DNA of 40,961 bases from Sphingomonas sp. Leaf208 (GTDB lineage Bacteria; Pseudomonadota; Alphaproteobacteria; Sphingomonadales; Sphingomonadaceae). The stretch covers positions 1 to 40,961 of the forward strand of contig NZ_LMKH01000006.1 of the NCBI RefSeq assembly GCF_001421415.1, given 5' to 3'. The notes beneath the pieces were generated by a model, which did no database searches, was not told the origin of the DNA, and worked only from the letters and a program-made list of their open reading frames with translations. Positions 25,247 through 34,333 of the stretch are shown here, one piece after another. How positions within the stretch are numbered: the stretch's first letter is position 1; each line of letters opens with the position of its first letter. Position numbers and translations under genes: made by a program.

Positions 25247-27178
25247 TTGAGCGCTGCGGCGAAAGTGGAGGTCATATACACGCGGCTGATGCGCGCGGGT
25301 AGCGGCGCCCCGTTCAACGCCTCGGATGCCTGCAGCGCCGATGGCGAAACGCTGTTCTTCATCGGAACCGTTTGCGGAGGCACGGTTTTCGCTGGTTTGC
25401 ACTCGATTGTTTATCGGGTGACCCAGACCGGTGAACTGGTGGCCCTGCATCAGGGGCCAGCCAAGCTCCTCGAACTGGCACCGGACGGTGCGCGGATCGC
25501 CTTCGCGGTCGCTGATCGAGAGACCGGTCGTGATCGCCTGGTCGTCATGACCGAAGATGGCGCGGTCGACCACGATATACAAAGTGACGGCAGGATCGAA
25601 CAGGTCGACTGGTCCCCGGACGGTACGGCGCTATTGGTCTTGGTGGCCGGTGCCGGAACCGACACGACCACACTGGCCGGATCGACCGGCACTGATGCTG
25701 GTCGGGCGATCGAGCCCTGGCGCCCGGCCATTGATGATGGCACTCCCGATCCCGAGGATTGGCGACGACTGTCAGTTTACCGCCTGGGTGAAGCTGGGTT
25801 CGACCCGTCGCTTAGTGTCAAGGGCATGATCTGGGAGGCGTCATGGACCGGCGACGCCGCGATCGCCGTGCTTCTCAGCGAGCGCAGCGGTGAGGCGGCC
25901 TGGTATCGCGCGGTGCTGGCAAAAATCGATCTGCCTTCGCTTGGTGTCCGTACTCTGTATGTACCTCAGGACCAGATCGGTCAGGTCCGGGGATCGCCCG
26001 ATGGCAGCAAGATCGCATTCATCGAGGGTGTAGCGAGCGATCGCGGGCTCGTCTGTGGTCCTTTGAAATCGATCAATGCCGATGGCAGTCAGCTGAAAAT
26101 CCTAGCAACGGACGACATCGAGATTACCGCCGTCACGTGGCGCGGACCCGCGCTTCATCTTGCGGGGCAGCGCGGCCTCGTTACAGTGATTGGCGACCAC
26201 GATCTGTCTTCGAATGGCTTCCGCGAACGCTGGTTCTCGGACCAGTGGAGTTGCGGAGCCTATGTCCCTGTGTCCCGCCCGGTGGGCGCAGATGGCGCGG
26301 TCGCGATCATGGAAAGCCAAACGGGTGCGCCGCGCCTAGCCCTGATCGGTGATGGCGCGTTCGAGACGATCATACGTTTCGCTGACGGGGATGACCGCAA
26401 CGATGTCATCACCACACCAATCCGTTGGGTTGCGCCCGATGGACTCGAAGTCGAAGGACTGCTGGTCCGTCCCGCCGACGCGAACGGCCCCATGCCAACG
26501 GTGGTCGATATCCACGGCGGCCCGGTCTGGGCCTATCGCGCACGTTGGGAAGGGCGACAACGGGCGACGCCCGCGCTGGTCGCAGCAGGCTTCGCCGTGC
26601 TGTATCCCAACCCGCGTGGCAGTTTCGGGCGAGGACAAGATTTTGCGCGGCGAGTTCACGGTGACATGGGCGGCGCCGACACTGGTGACATCCTGTCGGG
26701 AATCGATCATCTGGTTGCTCAGGGGGTTGCAGACCCGGCACGGATCGGGCTGACCGGCTCCAGCTATGGTGGCTATATGTCTGCGTGGCTGCCCAAGCTG
26801 AGACCCCAGATCGCAGCAGCAGTGAGCATTTCGCCGGTCGCGAACTGGTTTAGTCAACATTTCACATCCAACATGCCGGTTCTCGAAGAAATTTTCATCG
26901 GCGGTAGTCCGGGAGTGTTGGGACAAGAATACCTTGCTCGGAGCCCGGCGATGTCTAAGGCGAAGACGCAGGCGGCAACGCTAATTCTTGCCGGCGCGCT
27001 GGACCGGTGCACACCGATTGGCCAGGCGATTGAGTTGCACCGCGCCCTGTTGGAACAGGGATCGACTAGCGTGCTGGTCACCTATCCCCAGGAGGGTCAT
27101 AGCGTAAGAAGCCCGCGCGGGTTCATCGACAGTGCCACGCGCACGCTCGACTGGTTCTGCAAGCATATGGCGCCATGA
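25247..27178 (+). CDS. S9 family serine peptidase (acylaminoacyl/dipeptidyl-peptidase type)
   Basis: Protein of about 643 aa: an N-terminal beta-propeller with repeated Asp-Gly motifs (LELAPDGARIAF, VDWSPDGTALLV, GSPDGSKIAF) and a C-terminal alpha/beta-hydrolase domain. The catalytic triad is Ser506 (GSSYGGYMS), Asp586 (GALDRCTP) and His618 (EGHSVRS). Family members cleave short peptides or remove N-acyl amino acids. No signal peptide is seen, so it is cytoplasmic. A TTG at 25247 lies about 9 nt after AAGGA; a GTG at 25229, overlapping the Rieske gene, is the alternative. A peptidase inside an oxygenase operon suggests that the imported compound has an amide or peptide bond, possibly to an N-methyl amino acid that sarcosine oxidase then takes. 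Confidence 0.88.
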   Translation: MSAAAKVEVIYTRLMRAGSGAPFNASDACSADGETLFFIGTVCGGTVFAGLHSIVYRVTQTGELVALHQGPAKLLELAPDGARIAFAVADRETGRDRLVVMTEDGAVDHDIQSDGRIEQVDWSPDGTALLVLVAGAGTDTTTLAGSTGTDAGRAIEPWRPAIDDGTPDPEDWRRLSVYRLGEAGFDPSLSVKGMIWEASWTGDAAIAVLLSERSGEAAWYRAVLAKIDLPSLGVRTLYVPQDQIGQVRGSPDGSKIAFIEGVASDRGLVCGPLKSINADGSQLKILATDDIEITAVTWRGPALHLAGQRGLVTVIGDHDLSSNGFRERWFSDQWSCGAYVPVSRPVGADGAVAIMESQTGAPRLALIGDGAFETIIRFADGDDRNDVITTPIRWVAPDGLEVEGLLVRPADANGPMPTVVDIHGGPVWAYRARWEGRQRATPALVAAGFAVLYPNPRGSFGRGQDFARRVHGDMGGADTGDILSGIDHLVAQGVADPARIGLTGSSYGGYMSAWLPKLRPQIAAAVSISPVANWFSQHFTSNMPVLEEIFIGGSPGVLGQEYLARSPAMSKAKTQAATLILAGALDRCTPIGQAIELHRALLEQGSTSVLVTYPQEGHSVRSPRGFIDSATRTLDWFCKHMAP

Positions 27179-28359
27179 ACATTGGTACGCGGGTCAGGCG
27201 CGACTTTCTCGGGCTGAACGTGGCTGAATGGGCGACGATCGCGATCGCGTTGTCGGCCGCCACACTGCCGGCGGTGCTGCCGCTGATGGTAGGTGTGCTC
27301 ACCAGGCAGTTCGGGATCGGCACCGCGCAAGCGGGCTATGTCATTGCGATGAACATGGGCGGCATTCTCGTTGGATCGCTCAGCTGCGTGCTGCTGACGC
27401 GACGGTTCGGTTGGGCGACGCTGATCATGGCAGGCTTGGGCATCATGGTGCTGGGGAACGCACTGACGATGCTGACCAGCGGCCTGCCCCCGCTTATCGC
27501 CAGCCGACTCGTTTCGGGCTGGGGCGAGGGCGTGGTCGGCGCCTGCTGCTATGCATTGATGGGGCAGGCGCGATTGCCCGGCCGATCGATTGCCTTCTAT
27601 ACGGGTGGGCAGTCGATTGTCGCCGCGGTCGGACTGGCGACCCTCCCAACGCTAATGGCAACGTTTGGCTGGCATGTCTTCTACATCCTCGTTTCAGTCG
27701 TTGCAGTGCCCGCGATGCTGCTGACGCCGATTGCAACACGCGCGCGTACGCCGGCGGTCGCGACGGTCGATCGGCTAGGGCCAGCGCCGAAGCAGTTGTC
27801 GGCAACGGGCGTGGGTGCACTGGTGTCGATCTTCCTGTTCTTTGTCGGGATCGCGATGATCTGGGCGTTCATGGAGCCGCTGGGCGTGCGGCAACATCTC
27901 AGCGTTACGCAATTGTCTGTCGCGTTGTCGGCCTCGTCGATCGCCGGGCTGGCGGGATCGTTCGTTGCCGGAGCACTGGCCGACCGCCTGCACGCCGCGA
28001 CCGGGCTGGTGTTCGGCGTTGCGGTGATCGTCGGCAGCTTGGGACTGCTGCTTACCGGCGGATTCTATCCGTACATGGCGGCGATCTGCGGGCTGTTTTT
28101 CGCGTGGACCTATCAATTTCCGTTCCTGTTCGGGTGTCTTGCCGACACCGATCGCGGCGGGCGGATCGCGGTGATGACGCCGGTCGCGACCGGTGGCGCG
28201 CTGACCGCCGCCCCAGCGATCGGCGGTTTTGTCCTGGAACATGGCGGCGTGGCGATGCTGAGCGCCGGCTGCCTGGTACTGACCCTGATTGGAACACTTC
28301 TTGCCGCTTGGGTTCGCATGCGGGCGAGCTCTCATTTGACCGAGGTACGCACATTATGA
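27175..28359 (+). CDS. MFS transporter (right cluster)
   Basis: Inner-membrane carrier of 394 aa with about 12 hydrophobic segments, the first at WATIAIALSAATLPAVLPLMVG. The loop after helix 2 is short (LLTRRFGW). The second half contains SIAGLAGSFVAGALADRL, the usual mid-protein repeat of the loop motif. Its ATG overlaps the S9 peptidase stop (ATGA), and its own stop overlaps the P450 start in the same way, so it is translated with both. It is probably the inner-membrane importer of the compound taken up by the TonB receptor at 30503. Export of a product is the alternative. Confidence 0.88.
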   Translation: MNIGTRVRRDFLGLNVAEWATIAIALSAATLPAVLPLMVGVLTRQFGIGTAQAGYVIAMNMGGILVGSLSCVLLTRRFGWATLIMAGLGIMVLGNALTMLTSGLPPLIASRLVSGWGEGVVGACCYALMGQARLPGRSIAFYTGGQSIVAAVGLATLPTLMATFGWHVFYILVSVVAVPAMLLTPIATRARTPAVATVDRLGPAPKQLSATGVGALVSIFLFFVGIAMIWAFMEPLGVRQHLSVTQLSVALSASSIAGLAGSFVAGALADRLHAATGLVFGVAVIVGSLGLLLTGGFYPYMAAICGLFFAWTYQFPFLFGCLADTDRGGRIAVMTPVATGGALTAAPAIGGFVLEHGGVAMLSAGCLVLTLIGTLLAAWVRMRASSHLTEVRTL

Positions 28360-29573
28360 CCGAAGCACCCTGGTCGACCGATCTCCACTGGCCGGCGGAA
28401 CTGACGCCGTTCGATCCGTTCGACACCGACATCCAGCGCGACCCCTATGCGCATTACGCCTGGCTACGCGATCACGCGCCGGTGATTCGCGCGGGACAAC
28501 GGGAAGCCCCGCTGTATATTGTCTCACGCTTCGACGACGTGACCGACACGCTACGCAACGCCCGTGACTTCTCATCGGTACCGCGACGCGATATTGTCAT
28601 CCCGGGGTTCCTGCTCAACAGCGATCCGCCCGACCATACGCGTCTGCGCCAATCCGCCAGCCGGGCTTTTTCGCCGCGCGCGATCGCCGCCGCCGAGACC
28701 GTGATCGCCCGACTGATCACCGAACGATGGCAACCGATCCTGGCAGCGGGCGGCGGCGAGGTGATCGGCAGCTTCGCGAGCCCGCTCACGATTTCGGTGA
28801 TCGCGACGGTGCTGGGCATCCCGGTATCGCAGTCGGAAACAATGCGCGACTGGACCACCGCAATCATCGACTATGTGGGAATGCTGTTCCGCGGCGTCCC
28901 GAGCGCCACAGCCAATGACAGCGCGCTGAAGGCAATGCTCGCTTACATCAATGCCGTGTTTGACGACGTCGATGTGGAACAGGGCGAAACCGTCGTCGCC
29001 AACCTAGCGCGGTTGCGCGACGAAGGTGTGCTGTCGGCCGAGGAAGCCGCAGGTTTCGCCTGCCAGTTATTCATGGCGGGCCATGAGACTACGACGCTGC
29101 TGACGGGCAATTGCCTGGATTTTCTCAGCGTCAATCCGGACATTTTCGAGTCACTGCGCGCGCCCGATACGATCCCCAAATTCATCGACGAGATGGTCCG
29201 CTATCGCCCGCCGGTCCATCGGCTGACGCGCTACACGACCTGCGAGGTCATCATCGCGGGCTGCTCCATTCCCGCAGGGTCAAGCGTACGACTACTCATC
29301 GCATCGGCCAATCGCGATCCCACCAAGTTCTCCGATCCCGATCGCTTCGATCCGAAGCGCAAAAATGCCTCGCATGCTGGGTTCGGCTACGGGATCCACA
29401 TGTGCATCGGATCGTGGCTCGCAAAGCTGGAGGTGCGCCTGATGCTCGAGACGCTCGTCAATACCACCGCGACACTCGAACCCGAACCGCGCTGGCCACG
29501 CCAGCCACTGGCCGGGGGCGCGTTCGCGACGGTGGGGCTGCATAGTCTGGGGTTGAAGGTCACGTCGATCTAG
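28356..29573 (+). CDS. cytochrome P450
   Basis: Soluble bacterial class I P450 of 405 aa. The I-helix oxygen-binding motif is AGHETT at residues 241-246, the K-helix ExxR is Glu279-Arg282 (EMVRYRPP), and the heme loop is FGYGIHMCIG with the thiolate ligand Cys350. The start ATG overlaps the MFS stop by four bases. The same frame stays open far upstream through the MFS gene, but that part is a chance reading frame with no P450 content. Electrons should come from the putidaredoxin-type ferredoxin and reductase at 19.4-22.5 kb. In this setting N- or O-dealkylation or hydroxylation of the imported compound is likely. The last 14 bases overlap the end of the convergent tetR gene. Confidence 0.93.
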   Translation: MTEAPWSTDLHWPAELTPFDPFDTDIQRDPYAHYAWLRDHAPVIRAGQREAPLYIVSRFDDVTDTLRNARDFSSVPRRDIVIPGFLLNSDPPDHTRLRQSASRAFSPRAIAAAETVIARLITERWQPILAAGGGEVIGSFASPLTISVIATVLGIPVSQSETMRDWTTAIIDYVGMLFRGVPSATANDSALKAMLAYINAVFDDVDVEQGETVVANLARLRDEGVLSAEEAAGFACQLFMAGHETTTLLTGNCLDFLSVNPDIFESLRAPDTIPKFIDEMVRYRPPVHRLTRYTTCEVIIAGCSIPAGSSVRLLIASANRDPTKFSDPDRFDPKRKNASHAGFGYGIHMCIGSWLAKLEVRLMLETLVNTTATLEPEPRWPRQPLAGGAFATVGLHSLGLKVTSI

Positions 29574-30219
29574 CCGACCGCTTCTTGCGAGCCCCGGCGC
29601 GTTCAATCAGCATGCGCAACATCGCTTCCAGTTCCGGTGTGGGCTTCTGACCCGTCAGGACCTCGTTGTAGAACGGAGCCAGCCGGACGCGTTCCGTCAT
29701 GTCCTCGTCGATGGCTAGTGCATAATACCCAATCTGGTGAAAATAAACGACGCGCGCACGGACGAGTGATTCGTCCGGGCCGAGGCCCATCCGGGTGAAA
29801 TGAGTCTGGAGCAACGCCACCCAGGCGTCGTCGGTTTCATGGACCAACCTAGCGACGGCCACACTCTTGCGCGCCCAAGCTCGGATCGCGGTATCGAGTT
29901 GCGGGACGATAGGGTCCTCGCCGAGCCATATGCGGATAACCTCAACGAAATCGAACGGCGTGGTCGCCCAGCGCGCGGAGATTTGTTCGATCTCCCGCAC
30001 ATTGCGCCCGCGCCAATCCTCTAACAACGCGTCGAGCAGAGCCTGGCGATCCTTGAAATGCCAGTAGAAACTCCCGCGTGTCACTTTCATTCGCTTCGCC
30101 AAGCGATCAACCTTCACATCGTCGATGCCAGATTTTACCAGCACTTTGCACGCCATCGCGACCCAATCTTCGCGCGTCAGCCGTCGGCTCACTACCATAT
30201 CGTCCACCCAATCGATCAT
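29560..30219 (-). CDS. TetR family regulator of the right cluster
   Basis: Protein of 219 aa from the ATG at 30219; an ATG seven codons later is equally possible and neither has a strong ribosome binding site. The HTH is RLTREDWVAMACKVLVKSGI then DDVKVDRLAKRMKVTRGSFY and WHFKDRQALLDALLEDW, a very typical TetR head (TRGSFYWHF). The remainder is a helical ligand-binding domain. The frame is open upstream into the intergenic region, but that part is not protein-like. It is convergent with the P450 gene (14-bp overlap of the 3' ends) and divergent from the TonB receptor, with a candidate operator in the gap. It is the best candidate for the protein that binds the four RTACA-N4-TGYAT sites. Confidence 0.9.
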   Translation of the reverse strand: MIDWVDDMVVSRRLTREDWVAMACKVLVKSGIDDVKVDRLAKRMKVTRGSFYWHFKDRQALLDALLEDWRGRNVREIEQISARWATTPFDFVEVIRIWLGEDPIVPQLDTAIRAWARKSVAVARLVHETDDAWVALLQTHFTRMGLGPDESLVRARVVYFHQIGYYALAIDEDMTERVRLAPFYNEVLTGQKPTPELEAMLRMLIERAGARKKRSARST

Positions 30220-30368
30220 CGCCGTGCAGGATAATGATATTCCGTCGATTGCAAACGCCAACCTTCGTCGATGTCCGGAAGGACCGGATGGACTGAGCGT
30301 CACGCATACTTTGCGTTTTCGGCACCCAGCATTCTGCAAAATATCATGATCAAGTCGGTCGCTTGACA

Positions 30369-30382
30369 GTACATCACTGTAT
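30369..30382. promoter_or_regulatory. candidate TetR operator 3 (tetR/TonB receptor gap)
   Basis: GTACATCACTGTAT immediately follows a TTGACA box (30363-30368), so it would fill the spacer of a plus-strand promoter. A second CTTGACAG copy lies 31 nt further on (ttgaca at 30394-30399). The position fits autoregulation of tetR and control of the receptor gene. Confidence 0.65.
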
Positions 30383-30502
30383 GTTCTAGCCTCTTGACAG
30401 ATAATAAAGACGGCAGATTTCGACGTTCGCAGGCTCGACCTATCATGTCGGGGAACGTCACAGCTGACCGCCATCGTTTCATCGGAACTTAGGGGATTAT
30501 GG

Positions 30503-32719
30503 ATGCGAAGCGGATCAAAGCTGATTTTGACGGGACTGCTGACGGGTTGTGCCTGGCTTGCTCCCGCAAGCGCACAAACCGTCGCGCCGGACCCCACGAA
30601 TACGAACGCTGTTGTCGCGAGTGACGATATCGTCGTGACTGCGCAGAAGCGTGCCGAACGTCTGCTCGACGTTCCCGTCGCTGTAACCGCGGTCAACACC
30701 GATGCGCTGGTCGCGCAGAATTTGGTGCAGGTGCGCGATTTCTACGCCACTGTTCCGGGCTTAAGCTATGCCGGAGGCAGCGGCCAGACGACGCTAGCGT
30801 TGCGCGGGGTGACTACGTCGATCGCAGGCAACCCGACTGTAGGCGTGACCGTCGACGACGTCCCATTCGGCTCGTCATCCGCGCTTGGTTATGGCGGGCG
30901 CCTGTCGCCCGATCTTGATCCCTCGACGCTCGAGCGCATCGAGGTTCTGCGCGGACCGCAAGGCACGCTCTACGGCGCTAGCAGCCTTGGCGGCCTGCTC
31001 AAATATGTCACGACCGCACCTAGCACCACCGAATGGTCGGGCCGGGTCGAGGCGGGTGCCAGCTTCGTCGAGCACGGCGCGGACGGCTGGTCGACGCGCG
31101 GGAGCATCAACGCGCCAATACTTGCCGATCATGTCGGGCTGAGCGTCAGTGGCTTCTATCGCCGCGACCCCGGCTATATCGACAACACGAACGCGCGCAT
31201 CTTCGATTGGAACCGCGCCCGCGCTTATGGCGGGCGGGTAGCGTTGCTCATCAAGCCGGTCGACGCCGTTTCGATCCAGCTGTCGGCGCTGGTGCAGAAT
31301 CTGGACGGCCAAGGATCGCCGAACATCGAAGTATCGCCGGCCTATGTCCCGATCGCGGGATCGCTCGCCACGGCGGCAAGCCAGGGCGATGACCCGTATA
31401 TGACGAAGGCGCGGCTCTATACCGGACGGATCGCCGCCGATCTCGGCTTCGGCGAACTGACTTCGATCACTGCCTATGGCGAGAACCGGTACAGCGCCTC
31501 GCCCGACCAGTCAGTGCGGTTCGCCGGCCTGCTACGCGCCTTCGACCTAGCCGGTAACCGCGCGGTACTGGCGAACACGTTCAAAACCGACAAGTTCTCG
31601 CAGGAAATTCGTCTCGCCTCCAACGGGACAGGGGCCTTCCAGTGGCTGGTCGGCGGCTTCTACACCAAGGAGAAAACTAGAGGCCTGCAGACGCTCGATG
31701 CGTTGAACCCGACCAGCGGTGCGCTGGTTTCGCGGCTGCTGGCCGCTGATTTTCCCTCAAACCTCGAGGAACTGGCGGGCTTTGCGGACCTGACCTACAA
31801 GGTAACCGACAAATTCGATATCCAGCTCGGCGGTCGCTACAGCCATAACAGGCAGGACTATGTCGAGGTCGACAGCGGGCCGCTCGCCGGCGATCCAATT
31901 CCGCTGTCGCGATCGTCGGACAATTCCTTCACTTGGCTGGTGACGCCGCGCTACAAGATTTCTGACGACACGATGCTTTATGCGAGAATCGCATCGGGCT
32001 ATCGACCCGGCGGGCCAAACAGCAATGTCGGGAATATCCCACGCAGTTATGGTCCCGACAAGACGATCAATTACGAACTGGGACTAAAAGGCACTACGTC
32101 AGACAGGGTACTGACTTATGCGGCGTCGCTCTTCTGGATTGACTGGGACGACATTCAGCTCGCGCAGACCGACCTAACGTCACAGTTTCTATATTTCACC
32201 AACGGCTCCGGCGCGCGTAGCCGGGGTGCGGAGGTCGAGCTCAGCATCCGTCCGTGGCGCGGCATGACGCTGGCCGGCAACGCAGCTTATACCGATGCGA
32301 CGTTGACGCGGGCTCTGCCGGGATCGGGGACGATTGGCCAGCAGGTCGGCGATGCGGGTGATACCCTGCCCTATGCCGCGAAGTTCGCCGCCAATCTCAG
32401 CGCCGACCAGAAGTTCGAACTCGGCAACGACCTCACTGCCTCGCTGGGCGGCAGCATGTCGTATCTCGGTAGGCGGCTTGGCACCTTCGCGTCCGCGCCT
32501 GCAACGCCGCGCGGCGTCGCGCCCGCGTTCACGACCTTCGATCTGCGCGGCGGCGTCGACTATCACGGCATCCGCTACAGCCTTTATGTCCGCAACCTCA
32601 CCGACAAGCGTGGCTATACGAGTGCTGAACTGCGCGCGGCGGGCAATCTGGCGAGCGGCTACAACCTCAGCCTCATCCAGCCCCGCACGTTCGGGGGCAG
32701 CTTAGCGGTAAGCTTCTAG
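30503..32719 (+). CDS. TonB-dependent receptor (right cluster)
   Basis: Outer-membrane receptor of 738 aa. The signal peptide is MRSGSKLILTGLLTGCAWLA to PASAQ. A TonB-box-like stretch DDIVVTAQKRAERLLDVPV follows. The plug carries VPGLSYAGG, TLALRGVTT and IEVLRGPQGTLYGASSLGG. The barrel ends with a phenylalanine (GGSLAVSF). An AGGGG lies 8 nt before the ATG at 30503. The receptor differs clearly from the one at 10157-12424. Receptors of this type without iron-uptake genes nearby often import carbon or aromatic compounds in sphingomonads. Here it should bring the substrate of the Rieske/P450/peptidase set across the outer membrane. The barrel faces the purU end across a stem-loop. Confidence 0.93.
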   Translation: MRSGSKLILTGLLTGCAWLAPASAQTVAPDPTNTNAVVASDDIVVTAQKRAERLLDVPVAVTAVNTDALVAQNLVQVRDFYATVPGLSYAGGSGQTTLALRGVTTSIAGNPTVGVTVDDVPFGSSSALGYGGRLSPDLDPSTLERIEVLRGPQGTLYGASSLGGLLKYVTTAPSTTEWSGRVEAGASFVEHGADGWSTRGSINAPILADHVGLSVSGFYRRDPGYIDNTNARIFDWNRARAYGGRVALLIKPVDAVSIQLSALVQNLDGQGSPNIEVSPAYVPIAGSLATAASQGDDPYMTKARLYTGRIAADLGFGELTSITAYGENRYSASPDQSVRFAGLLRAFDLAGNRAVLANTFKTDKFSQEIRLASNGTGAFQWLVGGFYTKEKTRGLQTLDALNPTSGALVSRLLAADFPSNLEELAGFADLTYKVTDKFDIQLGGRYSHNRQDYVEVDSGPLAGDPIPLSRSSDNSFTWLVTPRYKISDDTMLYARIASGYRPGGPNSNVGNIPRSYGPDKTINYELGLKGTTSDRVLTYAASLFWIDWDDIQLAQTDLTSQFLYFTNGSGARSRGAEVELSIRPWRGMTLAGNAAYTDATLTRALPGSGTIGQQVGDAGDTLPYAAKFAANLSADQKFELGNDLTASLGGSMSYLGRRLGTFASAPATPRGVAPAFTTFDLRGGVDYHGIRYSLYVRNLTDKRGYTSAELRAAGNLASGYNLSLIQPRTFGGSLAVSF

Positions 32720-32886
32720 GCCGATCGCCGGGCACAGCGACAACCCTCCCCGGTGGGGGGGGAAGGTGATAGCAAAAGGCGAATACGAGGCGCCGCCCTT
32801 TTCGGCCAGGCAGACGCCGGACCGATTGCTGGTGGGAAAGGTTGTACATCGATCGGGTCGATTTTGATTGATCGTAAAGCGGCACA

Positions 32887-32919
32887 GGCGACTTCGGCGT
32901 TTCACAAACCGAAGTCGCC
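32887..32919. terminator. stem-loop between convergent TonB receptor and purU genes
   Basis: Perfect 11-bp arms GGCGACTTCGG and CCGAAGTCGCC around an 11-nt loop, starting 8 nt past the purU stop. There is no T tract on either side, so it is a weak or bidirectional terminator candidate. A G-run (GGGGGGGG) at about 32755 lies nearer to the receptor gene. Confidence 0.5.
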
Positions 32920-32927
32920 GCCTACCG

Positions 32928-33785
32928 TCAATCGAACACGATGGTCTGCTGGCCGTTTAATAGGACGCGGTGATCAACCTGCCAGCGCATCGCGCGCGCC
33001 AGTACCGAACATTCGACTTCCTCTCCAATTGTCACGAGATCTTCGGCCGATCGCGCATGACTCACGCGGCGCGTCTCCTGTTCGATGATCGGCCCCTCGT
33101 CGAGATCGGTCGTGACATAATGCGCGGTCGCGCCGATGATCTTCACCCCGCGCGCATGTGCCTGATGATAGGGCTTGGCGCCCTTGAAGCTCGGCAGGAA
33201 GCTGTGATGGATGTTGATACAGCGTCCTGACAGAACCTCGCACAGGCGCGGCGACAAGATTTGCATGTAGCGTGCGAGAACAACAAGATCGACGTGCAGG
33301 GCCTCGATCAACGCGATGATCTCCTCTTCCTGCTGTGGCTTGGTCTCCTTCGTCACCGGCAGATAATAATAGGGGAGCCTATGCCATTCGGTGATTGCGC
33401 GCATGGCATCATGATTCGACACCACGCCGACGATCTCGACCGGCAGCTGTCCGCTACGCCAGCGATGAAGCAAATCGTTGAGGCAGTGGCCGAATTTCGA
33501 GACCATGATCAGGACGCGCGGTTTGACCGCGGTATCGTAGAGGCTTGCCTCCATCGCGAACTGCTCGGCGACCGGGGCGATTTCGACGCGCAGCCGATCG
33601 AGCGTGGGCGGCACATCGCCCTCCGCGACGAACACCACGCGCATGAAAAAGGTACCGGTACCCGCATCCTGATGCTGGTGCGCCTCAAGAATCGAGCATT
33701 CTTGACTGGCGAGCAGGCTGGTCACGGCCGCGACGATACCACGCCGATCGGCGCAGCGGATCGTCAGGATATAGGTCGGAAGCAT
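32928..33785 (-). CDS. purU: formyltetrahydrofolate deformylase
   Basis: Protein of 285 aa that hydrolyses 10-formyl-THF to formate and THF. An N-terminal ACT domain (YILTIRCADRRGIVAAVTSL, residues 5-24 onward) is followed by the formyl-transferase fold, with the catalytic block NIHHSFLPSFKGAKPYHQAH starting near residue 191. The conserved Asp is in TTDLDEGPI. Its ATG overlaps the soxG stop (TAATG), which places it last in the soxBDAG-purU operon. Several bacterial sarcosine-oxidase operons carry purU for the same reason: the C1 unit taken from sarcosine ends up on THF, and PurU frees the folate as formate when it is in excess. An upstream extension of 16 codons within soxG is rejected. Confidence 0.93.
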   Translation of the reverse strand: MLPTYILTIRCADRRGIVAAVTSLLASQECSILEAHQHQDAGTGTFFMRVVFVAEGDVPPTLDRLRVEIAPVAEQFAMEASLYDTAVKPRVLIMVSKFGHCLNDLLHRWRSGQLPVEIVGVVSNHDAMRAITEWHRLPYYYLPVTKETKPQQEEEIIALIEALHVDLVVLARYMQILSPRLCEVLSGRCINIHHSFLPSFKGAKPYHQAHARGVKIIGATAHYVTTDLDEGPIIEQETRRVSHARSAEDLVTIGEEVECSVLARAMRWQVDHRVLLNGQQTIVFD

Positions 33786-34333
33786 TAGTCGGTGTCCTGG
33801 GTCTGGAATTCCAGTACGGCATCGGCGAACCACAGGTCCAGATGCTGCACGTAGCTGGCGTCTGCATAGATATGAAAGACCGCCTCTTCGGATGGCTGGT
33901 CGATCACGACGAAGACCTGCGCGAGCGCGGACTGGGCAGCCCGGCTCGGCCCGAACACTCGCGGATGCAGGTCGATTGTGCAGCCCTTGGCGACGAGATC
34001 GCGCGCCCGCGGCCCAGCGACCGCATAGACCACACGCCCCTCACCCAGGTCCGCGACATGCGCGACGCGTGCGCCAGAGGCCGCAGCTAACAGCGCAGCA
34101 CTCGGGACGACACTGCCAACGAGCATCCATTCACCGGGCGCGATTGCGATCGCGCGCGGATCGGTGCCGACGGCATGGTTGGGTACGCGCGGCAATTCGG
34201 TTGACAGGCAACGATCGAGCGCACCCAGCACAGCATCGTCGAACCCGCGCAGGCGCAACAGATGGAGCGCGGGCGTCGAGATGCGCGCCACCGTAACATT
34301 TTGTGCGGCGACGCGCCACGGATCATCAACCAC
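33785..34333 (-). CDS. soxG: sarcosine oxidase, gamma subunit
   Basis: Protein of 182 aa from a GTG at 34333 that lies 7 nt after GGAGC and overlaps the end of soxA by 8 nt. Recognisable gamma-subunit features are VARISTPALHLLRLRG near the start, the segment PRAIAIAPGEWMLVG, then VADLGEGRVVYAVAGPRARDLVAKGCTIDL-like wording and the C-terminal DLWFADAVLEF. The fold is related to GcvT/YgfZ. The subunit is needed for assembly of the heterotetramer and carries no cofactor. Longer readings upstream fall entirely within soxA and are not used. Confidence 0.9.
   Translation of the reverse strand: MVDDPWRVAAQNVTVARISTPALHLLRLRGFDDAVLGALDRCLSTELPRVPNHAVGTDPRAIAIAPGEWMLVGSVVPSAALLAAASGARVAHVADLGEGRVVYAVAGPRARDLVAKGCTIDLHPRVFGPSRAAQSALAQVFVVIDQPSEEAVFHIYADASYVQHLDLWFADAVLEFQTQDTD

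Noticed and set aside
27228..28355. Upstream part of the frame that leads into the P450
   Set aside because: It runs through the MFS gene in another frame; the MFS reading has 12 membrane segments and the P450 has its own ATG overlapping the MFS stop.
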